DNA from: Kytococcus aerolatus
GTDB lineage: Bacteria > Actinomycetota > Actinomycetes > Actinomycetales > Dermatophilaceae
Reading direction: 5' to 3'
Assembly (NCBI RefSeq): GCF_900187395.1
Contig: NZ_FYEZ01000001.1
Location: 930,001-994,000, forward strand
Length of the DNA stretch: 64,000 bases
Below the pieces are notes generated by a model. It searched no databases and was not told the origin of the DNA. It saw only the letters and a program-made list of their open reading frames with translations. Of the stretch, positions 7,364-15,077 are shown piece by piece. Each line of letters starts with the position of its first letter. Within the stretch, counting starts at the first letter, position 1. The translations under genes and the position numbers were made by a program.

Positions 7364-8506
7364 TCAGCGCGATCCGGCCAGCAGCGCTCCCGCGTCCTGC
7401 CCGGGGGTGGAGGCCGGGACGTCCGCCGGAGCGGTGCGGCGCGCGTGACCGGCCCGGCGCCACTGCCACTCCACGAGCAGCAGCCCCACCCCCTGGAGCA
7501 GCACCGTCACCAGCAGCGCCCACGGGGTCGAGGTCGTGTCGGTGGAGACGAAGCTGTCCTCGAAGCCACCGAAGACCAGCGCCATCACCATGAGCACCAC
7601 GTTGTTCACCGTGTGCATCGCCACCGCGGCCTCGAGGCCACCGGTCCGGACGGTGAGGAAGACCGCCACCGCCGCGAAGAGGCCCAGGTCGGCCAGCACC
7701 CACACGTCCATCGACCCGTGGGCCAGGGCGAAGAGCGCCGTCGAGGTGAGCGTGGCCAGAGCCAGCGCCAGCCAGCGCCACGGGATCCAGCTGCCCCACC
7801 ACTGGAGCACGAAGGCCCGGAAGAGGTACTCCTCCCCCGCGGCCTGCAGGGGGGTGGTGAGCAGCACGATGGCGAGCATCCACCACACGTGCGGGTGCAG
7901 GTCCAGGGCGAAGCCCTCCCCGGACAGCAGATTGGCCCCCACGAGGAAGGCCAGCCACCACGGGGTGAGCACCGCCAGACAGCGCAGCGTCCACCCCCAC
8001 CGGAAGCGCCCGGCCACCGAGTGCACGTACCCGGGCCGCAGCCAGAAGGCCAGGGCGATGCAGCAGACCGCCACCGGGATGAGGACGGCCAGGCCGATGT
8101 TCATCCCGAGGAAGGTCTCCGGGCGCATCACCGGGATCTCGCCGCCCCCGCCAGCGGGGTCGAAGATCTCCATCTGGTCGGGGTACATCGCCAGCGGGAC
8201 GAAGGTGGCGATCCCCATGACCACGAAGGCCATGAGCAGCGTCGGCAGGAGCAGGCCGAAGGAGGCCAGCGGCCGCCACCACGCCCAGCGGGGCCCCCGG
8301 GTGAGCTCCTGGTACTCGGCACCGGGCCGGACCGAGGAGTAGCGCGGGGCAGGGCCGTACCACCCGGGCTGGATGCCCGGCTGGAACGCCGAACCCCCGC
8401 CCGGGGACTGCCCGGGCGGGGGCTGCTGACCCCCGTGGCTGTAGGGGGCGGAGTGCGCGTACTGGCCGTACTGCGGCTGCGGGGTGGGATGCTGGTGGTC
8501 GGTCAC
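7364..8506 (-). CDS. CPBP family intramembrane metalloprotease
   Basis: About 380 aa. Residues about 1-60 are a Pro/Gln/Gly/Tyr-rich cytoplasmic tail; eight or so membrane segments follow. The CPBP (CAAX protease/bacteriocin-processing) motif EEYLFR supplies the EExxxR glutamates, and later FALAHGSMD and AAVAMHTVNNVV give the family's metal-binding histidines. Such proteases cleave within membranes; in bacteria many roles are unproved. I choose GTG 8506 over GTG 8512 because TAGGGT (8513-8518) then sits exactly six bases upstream, as in neighbouring leaderless genes. The substrate is unknown. Confidence 0.85.
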   Translation of the reverse strand: MTDHQHPTPQPQYGQYAHSAPYSHGGQQPPPGQSPGGGSAFQPGIQPGWYGPAPRYSSVRPGAEYQELTRGPRWAWWRPLASFGLLLPTLLMAFVVMGIATFVPLAMYPDQMEIFDPAGGGGEIPVMRPETFLGMNIGLAVLIPVAVCCIALAFWLRPGYVHSVAGRFRWGWTLRCLAVLTPWWLAFLVGANLLSGEGFALDLHPHVWWMLAIVLLTTPLQAAGEEYLFRAFVLQWWGSWIPWRWLALALATLTSTALFALAHGSMDVWVLADLGLFAAVAVFLTVRTGGLEAAVAMHTVNNVVLMVMALVFGGFEDSFVSTDTTSTPWALLVTVLLQGVGLLLVEWQWRRAGHARRTAPADVPASTPGQDAGALLAGSR

Positions 8507-8512
8507 CCCCAC

Positions 8513-8518
8513 ACCCTA
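8513..8518 (-). promoter_or_regulatory. -10 hexamer of CPBP gene (leaderless pattern)
   Basis: TAGGGT on the minus strand, six bases before GTG 8506. It supports that start over the GTG six bases further upstream. Confidence 0.55.
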
Positions 8519-8547
8519 GGCCGCACCGGGCCGACCGTGCGACGGGC

Positions 8548-9438
8548 TCAGGCGTTGAGCTGGCCGTCGCGGATCGCCGTGATGATGGCCGAGAAGTCAC
8601 GCTTCGGGCCGTCGATCTCGGCGAAGCGCGCGTAGGCGTCACGCGCAGCCCGGCCGAAGGCGGTGTCGGCACCGGCCAGCTCGGCGGCGTCCTGCGCCAG
8701 ACCCAGGTCCTTGAGCATGAGGCCGGAGGCGAAACCGCCGGAGAAGTCGCGATTGGCCGGGGAGCCCTCGACCGGGCCGGGGACCGGGCAGTTGGTGTCC
8801 AGCGCCCAGCAGCGGCCGGTGCTCGTGGAGGCGACGTCGAAGAAGGCCTGCGGGTCCAGGCCGAGCTTCTCCCCGAGCACGAAGGCCTCGGAGACGGCGA
8901 TCATCTGCACGCCCAGGAGCATGTTGTTGCAGATCTTCGCGGCCTGGCCGTTGCCGGCGTCGCCGCAGTGCACGGTCTTGCGGCCCATCACGTCGAGCAG
9001 CGGCTGGGCCCGCTGCACGGCGGCCTCGCTGCCGCCGACCATGAAGGTCAGAGTGCCGGCCTCGGAGCCGACCACACCACCGGAGACCGGGGCGTCGATG
9101 CTGGAATGCCCGGCCTCGCGGACCATGTCCGCGGCCTTGCGGGCGGAGTCCACGTCGATGGTGGAGCAGTCGATGAAGAGCACGTCCTCGCGCTGCACGG
9201 CGGGGACGATCTCCTCGTAGACCGAGAGCACGATCTGGCCGTTGGGCAGCATCGTGATGACGGCCTCGGCGTCGGCCACGGCCTCCGCGGCCGTCTCGAC
9301 GACGGAGACGCCCGCCGCCGCAGCGGCCTCACGAGCCTCCGGCACGAGGTCGAAGCCGATCACCTCGTGGTCGGCCTTGACGAGGTTCGCGGCCATCGGG
9401 CCGCCCATGTTTCCGAGTCCCAGGAATGCGATCTTCAT
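8548..9438 (-). CDS. mmsB: 3-hydroxyisobutyrate dehydrogenase
   Basis: A 296-aa NAD-dependent beta-hydroxyacid dehydrogenase that oxidises 3-hydroxyisobutyrate to methylmalonate semialdehyde in valine breakdown. The Rossmann motif is FLGLGNMGGPMA (residues 5-16). The substrate-binding stretch DAPVSGGVVGSEAGTLTFMVGG (about 115-136), the catalytic lysine K168 in GNGQAAKICNN, and the later FASGLMLKDL motif are all present. Valine catabolism ends in propionyl-CoA, which links functionally to the methylmalonyl-CoA mutase operon 5 kb away, though the genes are not co-transcribed. ATG 9438 lies six bases after a TAGTCT -10. Related enzymes such as tartronate semialdehyde reductase are the main alternative. 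Confidence 0.88.
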   Translation of the reverse strand: MKIAFLGLGNMGGPMAANLVKADHEVIGFDLVPEAREAAAAAGVSVVETAAEAVADAEAVITMLPNGQIVLSVYEEIVPAVQREDVLFIDCSTIDVDSARKAADMVREAGHSSIDAPVSGGVVGSEAGTLTFMVGGSEAAVQRAQPLLDVMGRKTVHCGDAGNGQAAKICNNMLLGVQMIAVSEAFVLGEKLGLDPQAFFDVASTSTGRCWALDTNCPVPGPVEGSPANRDFSGGFASGLMLKDLGLAQDAAELAGADTAFGRAARDAYARFAEIDGPKRDFSAIITAIRDGQLNA

Positions 9439-9444
9439 GACTCG

Positions 9445-9450
9445 AGACTA
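9445..9450 (-). promoter_or_regulatory. -10 hexamer of mmsB (leaderless pattern)
   Basis: TAGTCT on the minus strand, exactly six bases before ATG 9438; there is no room for a ribosome-binding site. Confidence 0.6.
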
Positions 9451-9490
9451 CTCCCGGCGGTGAAGCAGGTCACAGGGGCTCGGTGACGGG

Positions 9491-10249
9491 TCAGAATCCG
9501 AACGGTCCGTCGAACGCGGCCTCGCCCGCCACGGCCACGTGGTCCATCGGCCGGTGGGCCAGCCAAAGGAGTCCCGGCAGCGAGAGCATCCCCAGGGCGA
9601 GCAGCACCGTGCTCCACCACCCGACGGACCCGGTGACGGTGAAGGCGAGTGCCATCAGGGCGGCGAGCCACCCGAAGGCCCCGACGACGACCAGCGGGAC
9701 GGCCACGAAGGGGCTCCACTCCCAGGTCCGGGTCAGGGACCAGAGACCCAGCGTGACCACCAGCATGTAGGCCAGGACCAGCGGCGCGGCGAGGAACCAC
9801 CCCAGGCCCTCCGGCCCACCCCGCGAGCCGCCCAGGAGCGGCACCAGCACGGCGCCGAGGACGACCGACAGCACCGTCCAGGCCACCGCCTGCCCCACCC
9901 AGGCCAGGAAGAGCCCGAGCGGGTTGAGGCGCCGGCCGTCCATCGCCCGGGCGAAGCCCTTGAACGGGAACGCGGCGACCCCCAGCCCCCCGGCCCCGGC
10001 CAGGACACCCCACAGGCCCATCTCGTCACCCGGCCCCACCTCGGGCCCCAGCCAGGACAACCCGCCCAGGACGACGCACAGGGCGGTGACCCCGCAGAGC
10101 GTCACCAGCGAGGGCCCCGCCAGCACCCGGAGCGTCTCCCCGAACCCAGCCCGGCGGGGTGGCTGGTGGATCTCCTCCTCACGGCGCGCATGCTCCCGCC
10201 GCCGGAAGCGGTCGGCGTAGTCGGCGAAGGGGTTCGGTGACTCAGTCAT
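9491..10249 (-). CDS. Predicted membrane protein, paralogue of upstream gene
   Basis: A 252-aa protein of no recognised family. Residues about 1-35 are charged and hydrophilic (RRREHARREEE), then six to seven membrane segments follow. Near the C-terminus it has LAHRPMDH, shared as LALRPMDH with the protein encoded just upstream; topology and overall plan also match, so the pair arose by tandem duplication. The ATG at 10249 overlaps the upstream stop by eight bases, showing co-translation. It is the last of a three-gene operon with the 109-aa cytoplasmic protein. Confidence 0.75.
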   Translation of the reverse strand: MTESPNPFADYADRFRRREHARREEEIHQPPRRAGFGETLRVLAGPSLVTLCGVTALCVVLGGLSWLGPEVGPGDEMGLWGVLAGAGGLGVAAFPFKGFARAMDGRRLNPLGLFLAWVGQAVAWTVLSVVLGAVLVPLLGGSRGGPEGLGWFLAAPLVLAYMLVVTLGLWSLTRTWEWSPFVAVPLVVVGAFGWLAALMALAFTVTGSVGWWSTVLLALGMLSLPGLLWLAHRPMDHVAVAGEAAFDGPFGF

Positions 10250-11027
10250 GCGGCCCTCCCCGCGGCGGCCCCGCACCCAGGGCGTAGCTCAGCTCCTCCT
10301 CGGTGAGGGCCGGGAGATGGTCCATCGGCCGCAGGGCCAGCGCCAGCAGGGCGGGAAGCGACACGATCGGCGAGGCCAGCATCACCCAGAGCCACCATCC
10401 GTAGTCGCCCATGAGCACCAGCAGACTGGCCAGCAAACTGGCCAGGAAGCAGAGTCCCCACACCAGGCCGAGGACGACCACCAGCCAGATGGGCAGCCGC
10501 CAGAGGCGGGTGAGCAACCAAGGGCCCAGGGTGTTCAGCAGCAGGTAGGCCATGAGCAGCCAGGCGACCAGCCCCCAGCCGGCCGGATCGCCCAACGCCT
10601 CGCCCGCCAACCCCCGCATCGCGGCACCGGACGCCAGGGCCACCGCCACCCAGAGCGCGGCCTGCACCAGCCACGCGACGAAGAGCGCCACCCCGGAGAG
10701 CCGCACCCCCTGCATCACCTTCTGGATGCTCGGGAAGGAACCCGTCGTGACCATGAGCCCACCGACCAGGACGGTCAGGTGCCACAGCTCCCAGGGGTCG
10801 ATCGCGTCGCCGTCCGCCCACATCGTGAGCAGGACGAGGCCCAGCACGAGCACCATGAACCCGACCGAGCCCCCGAAGGCCGGCACCACGGCCCCGAGCA
10901 GGCGCACCAAGGAGGGCCAGAAGCCCACCCGGGGCAGCGGGTTGCGCGCTGCGGCCGCCTCCCGGGCCCGCAGGACCTCCCGATTGCGCTCCGGGTCGAT
11001 CCGCAGCATCTTCAGGTAGTCAATCAT
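10242..11027 (-). CDS. Predicted membrane protein, paralogue of downstream gene
   Basis: A 261-aa protein of no recognised family with a short basic N-terminus (MIDYLKMLRIDPERNREVLRAREAAAARN) and about six membrane segments. The motif LALRPMDHLPAL near the C-terminus recurs in the downstream paralogue; both contain a GSFPSIQKVMQG/AAFPFKGFARAM-type loop after the second helix pair. Its ATG overlaps the upstream stop by eight bases (ATGATTGA). It is the middle gene of the operon. A two-component membrane complex is plausible but only inferred. Confidence 0.75.
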   Translation of the reverse strand: MIDYLKMLRIDPERNREVLRAREAAAARNPLPRVGFWPSLVRLLGAVVPAFGGSVGFMVLVLGLVLLTMWADGDAIDPWELWHLTVLVGGLMVTTGSFPSIQKVMQGVRLSGVALFVAWLVQAALWVAVALASGAAMRGLAGEALGDPAGWGLVAWLLMAYLLLNTLGPWLLTRLWRLPIWLVVVLGLVWGLCFLASLLASLLVLMGDYGWWLWVMLASPIVSLPALLALALRPMDHLPALTEEELSYALGAGPPRGGPHD

Positions 11028-11349
11028 CGGCCCCCCTCGGGCGGGCGATCGGCTCGAAGCGCCCCTTGACCCGGCGGCGCACCTCCACCCGGCGCATGTC
11101 CACGAACTCGCTCATCGCCACCAGGTAGCGCTGGGCCAGGTCGAAGGCCTCGTGGTCCTCGGCGTCGTCGTTCGACTCCGGGACCACGCAGCGCACCGTC
11201 ACCACCGGCACGCCCCGGGGCATGTCCAGCGAGACCTTCTCCACCAGGTGGGTGCGCGAGACCACGTCGCGGGCGATGCTCAGCACGTCGGTCGGCCGGG
11301 TCTCACCCCGGACCGCCATCACCTCGGCCAGGACGCGATAGCTCGGCAT
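11020..11349 (-). CDS. Hypothetical 109-aa cytoplasmic protein
   Basis: A small soluble protein of mixed alpha/beta composition (MPSYRVLAEVMAVRGETRPTDVLSIARDV...). It has no signal peptide or membrane segment. The middle VEKVSLDMPRGVPVVTVRCVVPES looks like two beta strands around a turn, and the C-terminal half is charged (MRRVEVRRRVKGRFEPIARPRG). It heads the operon with the two paralogous membrane proteins and overlaps the next gene by eight bases. The hexamer CAGACT lies six bases before the ATG, a weak leaderless promoter candidate. I do not recognise the family. Confidence 0.65.
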   Translation of the reverse strand: MPSYRVLAEVMAVRGETRPTDVLSIARDVVSRTHLVEKVSLDMPRGVPVVTVRCVVPESNDDAEDHEAFDLAQRYLVAMSEFVDMRRVEVRRRVKGRFEPIARPRGADD

Positions 11350-11402
11350 GGGGCCAGTCTGGCAGGCCCCACCGACGGCCGGAGTCCCTCTGCGGGACGG
11401 TC

Positions 11403-12986
11403 TCAGACCCGCGGGATGTCCCGCCGCCGCAGGCCGATCGCCCCGAGGGCGGAGAGCACCACCCCCAGCAGGACCAGGACCGCGGCCGCGCCGAGCCGGA
11501 AGTCGTCGACCGGCACCTGCCCCACCGCGGTCAGCGGGGCGACGTCCATGACCCACTGCGGCAGGTCGAGGGCCGGCCCGAGCCAGCCGATGACGAGCGC
11601 CGCCGCGAAGGGCAGCCACACCAGGCCGCGGTGCTCCGGCACCCAGCCGAGCAGCAGCGTCACCAGACCGAGGAAGAGCACGACCGCCGGCAGCTGCGCC
11701 AGCCCGGCGGCGAACAGCTCGCCGAAGCGGCCCGCGTCGTCCGTGCTCACCACGATGCTGCCGGCGAGGGCGGCGCCACCGACGAGGACGACCAGCAGCG
11801 CCCCCAGGGCGATGACGACCGCGTGGGTCCACCACCAGCCGGTGCGGGAGACCGGTCCGGCGAGCTGCTGGGAGAGCAGCCCCTGCTCCTCCGCGGTGCG
11901 CAGTCCCCCGGCGGCCTGGAGCACGCTCGCCACCGCGAGGGCCCCGAGCAGCATCGCGAAGGTGGCCACGACCGTGTCCACGACCTCCTCGGCGGCCCGG
12001 AGGTATCCCTGCAGCTCGGGCATGTCCCGCAGCGCGTCGATCATCGGCTGGGTGAGCAGCCCGTAGGCGCCCATGAGCACGGCCGTGCCGACCGCCCAGC
12101 CCAGGATGGTCAGGCCGTGCTCGTGGAGGGCCAGGCCCCACGGGGTGCGCAGCCTCCCGCCAGCGCCCGCCGGACCCGGGCGGGCCGACCACAGGGAGGC
12201 CTCGAGGTCGCGGCGAGCGGCGAGCGCCACCGCCGCCCCGGTCAGCACCAGGAACACGCCGAGACTCAGGGCCAGCGGCCACCACCGCGGGTCGTCGCCG
12301 AAGGAGCGCAGCGCGTCCAGCCAGCCCAGCGGCGAGGCCCAGCCCCACGGACCGCCCCGCACGGCACCGACACCGCGGAGGACGAAACCGACCACGACCA
12401 CCAGGAGGGAGACCGCCCACACGCCGCGGGTCTGCCCCACGAGCTGGGCGACGAGGGCCGCCACCGCCGCGTGCACGGCCCCGAGGGCGAAGAGCCCCGC
12501 CCCGTAGTACAGCGCCCCCGTCCCGTCGGCACCGTTGGCCACCATGAGGACGGCACTCCCGGCGGCCATCGCGGCGAGGGCTCCCAGCGCCGTCAGCAGG
12601 GCGGCCGCCAGCGGAGCCAGACGGCCCAGCGGACCGGCCCGGAGCATGGCGTGGCGGCCGGCCTGCTCCTCGGTGCGAGTGCCCCGGACGACCAGGGCGA
12701 TGGCCATGAGCGGCACCGCGAAGCCGGCGATCTGCCCGAACTCGTTGGCGGTGATCCCGCCGAGGGTGTCGACGCCGGCGACGTCGCCGGACAGTGCCGA
12801 CATGCCCGGGCTCCCGGCCATGCGCGCGTAGGCCGTGCGCTCGGCCTCGGTGGTGTAGACCGAGGCGATGGAGCCGGCCGTCATCCCCATCAGCGCACAG
12901 AGGCCCACGACCCAAGCGGCCAGCCCGCGCCACCCGGAGCGCCACCCGAGGAGGAGCACCCGCCCCCACCCCGCCGTGCTGCTCAT
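11403..12986 (-). CDS. ABC-2 type exporter permease, large form
   Basis: A 527-aa protein with about twelve membrane segments in two similar halves, the plan of actinobacterial polyketide-antibiotic/tetronasin-type ABC export permeases. The first external loop (SIASVYTTEAERTAYARMAGSPGMSALSGDVAGVDTLGGITANEF) is typical of that group. The ATG at 12986 overlaps the upstream ATPase stop (ATGA at 12983-12986). Together the two genes make a complete exporter. Family members confer resistance to, or export, antibiotics or lipids; the substrate is not determinable here. Confidence 0.88.
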   Translation of the reverse strand: MSSTAGWGRVLLLGWRSGWRGLAAWVVGLCALMGMTAGSIASVYTTEAERTAYARMAGSPGMSALSGDVAGVDTLGGITANEFGQIAGFAVPLMAIALVVRGTRTEEQAGRHAMLRAGPLGRLAPLAAALLTALGALAAMAAGSAVLMVANGADGTGALYYGAGLFALGAVHAAVAALVAQLVGQTRGVWAVSLLVVVVGFVLRGVGAVRGGPWGWASPLGWLDALRSFGDDPRWWPLALSLGVFLVLTGAAVALAARRDLEASLWSARPGPAGAGGRLRTPWGLALHEHGLTILGWAVGTAVLMGAYGLLTQPMIDALRDMPELQGYLRAAEEVVDTVVATFAMLLGALAVASVLQAAGGLRTAEEQGLLSQQLAGPVSRTGWWWTHAVVIALGALLVVLVGGAALAGSIVVSTDDAGRFGELFAAGLAQLPAVVLFLGLVTLLLGWVPEHRGLVWLPFAAALVIGWLGPALDLPQWVMDVAPLTAVGQVPVDDFRLGAAAVLVLLGVVLSALGAIGLRRRDIPRV

Positions 12987-13957
12987 CGCACCTCCCCCGA
13001 GCCGGCGTACTGCTCCAGGAAGAGCTCGTCGAGGGTCGGGGGCTCCACGGTCAGGCTCTGCACCCCGGCGGCGTGGAGGCTGCCCACGACCTGCGGCAGC
13101 GCGGCGGGCTCCACCCGGCAGCGGGTGTCCGTGCCGCGCGGAGCACCCGCCCCCGGAGCCGCAGCACCGGCCACCGGCTGCACCTGCAGGCCACCCACCC
13201 CGGGCAGACCCTCCAGCCCGGCCGGGGCGTGCACGGTGACGGCGTGGACGTGGCTGCTCGTCGCACCGCGCAGCTCCGCCAGGCTGCCGATGGTGACGGT
13301 GCGCCCCTCCCGGATGATCGTCACCCGGTCGGCCAGCGCCTCGACCTCGGACAGGATGTGGCTGGAGAGCAGCACCGTGGCCCCCTCGGCGACCCGCTCC
13401 CGGACCACCTGCTGGAAGACCTGCTCCATGAGCGGGTCGAGACCGGAGGTCGGCTCGTCGAGGACAAGCAGGTCGGCCTGCACCCCGAGGGCGGCGACGA
13501 GGGCCACCTTCTGGCGGTTGCCGGTGGAGTAGTCGCGGGCCCGCTTCGTGGGGTCCAGCGCGAACCGCTCGAGCAGCTCGGCCCGCCGGGCCGCCGGGAT
13601 GCCACCGTGGCCCGCGGACAGCACGTCGAGGCACTGCCCTCCGGTGAGGCGCGGCCACAGCGCGACGTCGCCGGGGACGTAGGTCAGTCGGCGGTGGAGC
13701 CCCACCGCCTCGGCCCACGGGTCCCGGCCGAAGAGTCGGGCGCTCCCGCCCGTGGCCCGGGCCAGACCCAGCAGGATGCGGATGGTGGTGGACTTGCCCG
13801 AGCCGTTGGGGCCGAGGAAGCCGTGGACCTCACCGGGCTCCACGCGCAGATCGAGCCCGTCCAGCGCGTTGAACCGGCCGTAGGTCTTGACGAGGCTCTC
13901 GACCTCGATGACGGGGGACGGGTTGACGGGAGAGGCACTGCTGCGCGTCGCACTCAC
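12983..13957 (-). CDS. ABC transporter ATP-binding protein
   Basis: A 324-aa ATPase of the DrrA type. Walker A is GPNGSGKST, the signature region YSTGNRQKVALVAAL replaces the usual LSGGQ with STGNRQ, Walker B is LLVLDEPTSGLDP, and the switch histidine is in SSHILSEVE. About 90 C-terminal residues after the nucleotide domain form the extension usual in antibiotic exporters. GTG 13957 is preceded at six bases by TAGTGT, so the transcript is probably leaderless. The downstream gene is its membrane partner. The variant signature is common in this export subgroup. Confidence 0.92.
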   Translation of the reverse strand: MSATRSSASPVNPSPVIEVESLVKTYGRFNALDGLDLRVEPGEVHGFLGPNGSGKSTTIRILLGLARATGGSARLFGRDPWAEAVGLHRRLTYVPGDVALWPRLTGGQCLDVLSAGHGGIPAARRAELLERFALDPTKRARDYSTGNRQKVALVAALGVQADLLVLDEPTSGLDPLMEQVFQQVVRERVAEGATVLLSSHILSEVEALADRVTIIREGRTVTIGSLAELRGATSSHVHAVTVHAPAGLEGLPGVGGLQVQPVAGAAAPGAGAPRGTDTRCRVEPAALPQVVGSLHAAGVQSLTVEPPTLDELFLEQYAGSGEVR

Positions 13958-13963
13958 GATTCG

Positions 13964-13969
13964 ACACTA
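13964..13969 (-). promoter_or_regulatory. -10 hexamer of the ABC exporter operon (leaderless pattern)
   Basis: TAGTGT on the minus strand, exactly six bases before GTG 13957. Confidence 0.6.
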
Positions 13970-14081
13970 CTCCCAGGGCGTTCCCGTCCAGCGGTCAGTT
14001 CCCGCCAGGGCCCGTCCAGACGGCGAAGGACGTCCGGTGGGCCCGGGTGGGGGCAGGCGATGGTTCGCCCACCCGAGGGGC

Positions 14082-15074
14082 TCAGGCCTGACGGGACCAG
14101 TCGCTGCGCAGCGCCGCGAGGATCTCCTCGGCGGCCTCGGTCGCAGGCATCGCGCCCTCGGCCACGGCGGCCTCCCACTCCCGGCGCCGCGCCCTGACCG
14201 ACGGGGTGGTCCGGGCCGCGGCCCGGAGCTCGGCGTCCACGAGCGACCACATCCAGGCCTGCTGCTGCTCGGCCCGTCGGGTCTCGAGGCGGCCGGCGTC
14301 CACCAGGGCCTGCCGGTGGTCCAGGACCGCCTGCCAGACTTCGTCGAGCCCCTCCCCGGTCAGCGCGGACGAGGTGAGCACCTGCGGGGTGTCGTCAGGG
14401 CGCATGAGGTGCAGCGCCTGGCGCAGGTCGCGCGCCGCCACCCGGGCCTCCGGGGCGTGCTCCCCCTCGGCCTTGTTCACCGTGATCACGTCGGCGATCT
14501 CCAGGATGCCGCGCTTGATGCCCTGCAGCTGGTCACCGGAGCGGGCCAGCGCCAGCAGAAGGAAGGTGTCGACCATGCCCGAGACGGCCACCTCGGACTG
14601 ACCGACGCCCACGGTCTCGACGATGATCACGTCGAAACCGGCGGCCTCCAGGACGAGCATCGACTCCCGGGTCGCCCGGGCCACGCCCCCCAGGTGGTCC
14701 CCGGTGGGGCTGGGGCGCACGAAGGCCTCCGGCCGGCTGGCCAGCTCGCCCATCCGCGTCCGGTCGCCGAGGATCGACCCGCCGGTGCGGGCGCTCGACG
14801 GGTCCACCGCCACCACGCCCACCCGGTGCCCGGCATCGATGAGGCGCCGCCCCAGGGCGTCGATGGTGGTCGACTTGCCGGCCCCGGGCACCCCGGAGAT
14901 GCCCACCCGGACGGCCCCACCGGTGTGCGGCATGAGCTGCTGCAGCATCCGTCGGGCCGCCTCACGACGGTCGGAGCGCATGGACTCCACGAGCGTGATC
15001 GCCCGGGAGACGGCCCGGCGGTTGCCCGCCAGGACGCCGCGCGCCAGCACCTCGGGGTCGAGCCCGGCAGCCAC
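14082..15074 (-). CDS. meaB: Methylmalonyl-CoA mutase-associated GTPase MeaB
   Basis: A 330-aa G3E-family GTPase that gates cofactor loading and protects methylmalonyl-CoA mutase. The P-loop is GVPGAGKST, followed by VVAVDPSSARTGGSILGDRTRM, a Switch-type VETVGVGQSE, and the guanine-specificity motif VNKAEGEH (NKxD variant, here NKAE). The GTG start at 15074 lies three bases after the mutB stop, so this is the third gene of the mutA-mutB-meaB operon. The C-terminal helices match the dimerisation arm of the family. ArgK was an older name for this family. Confidence 0.95.
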   Translation of the reverse strand: MAAGLDPEVLARGVLAGNRRAVSRAITLVESMRSDRREAARRMLQQLMPHTGGAVRVGISGVPGAGKSTTIDALGRRLIDAGHRVGVVAVDPSSARTGGSILGDRTRMGELASRPEAFVRPSPTGDHLGGVARATRESMLVLEAAGFDVIIVETVGVGQSEVAVSGMVDTFLLLALARSGDQLQGIKRGILEIADVITVNKAEGEHAPEARVAARDLRQALHLMRPDDTPQVLTSSALTGEGLDEVWQAVLDHRQALVDAGRLETRRAEQQQAWMWSLVDAELRAAARTTPSVRARRREWEAAVAEGAMPATEAAEEILAALRSDWSRQA

Positions 15075-15077
15075 CCC

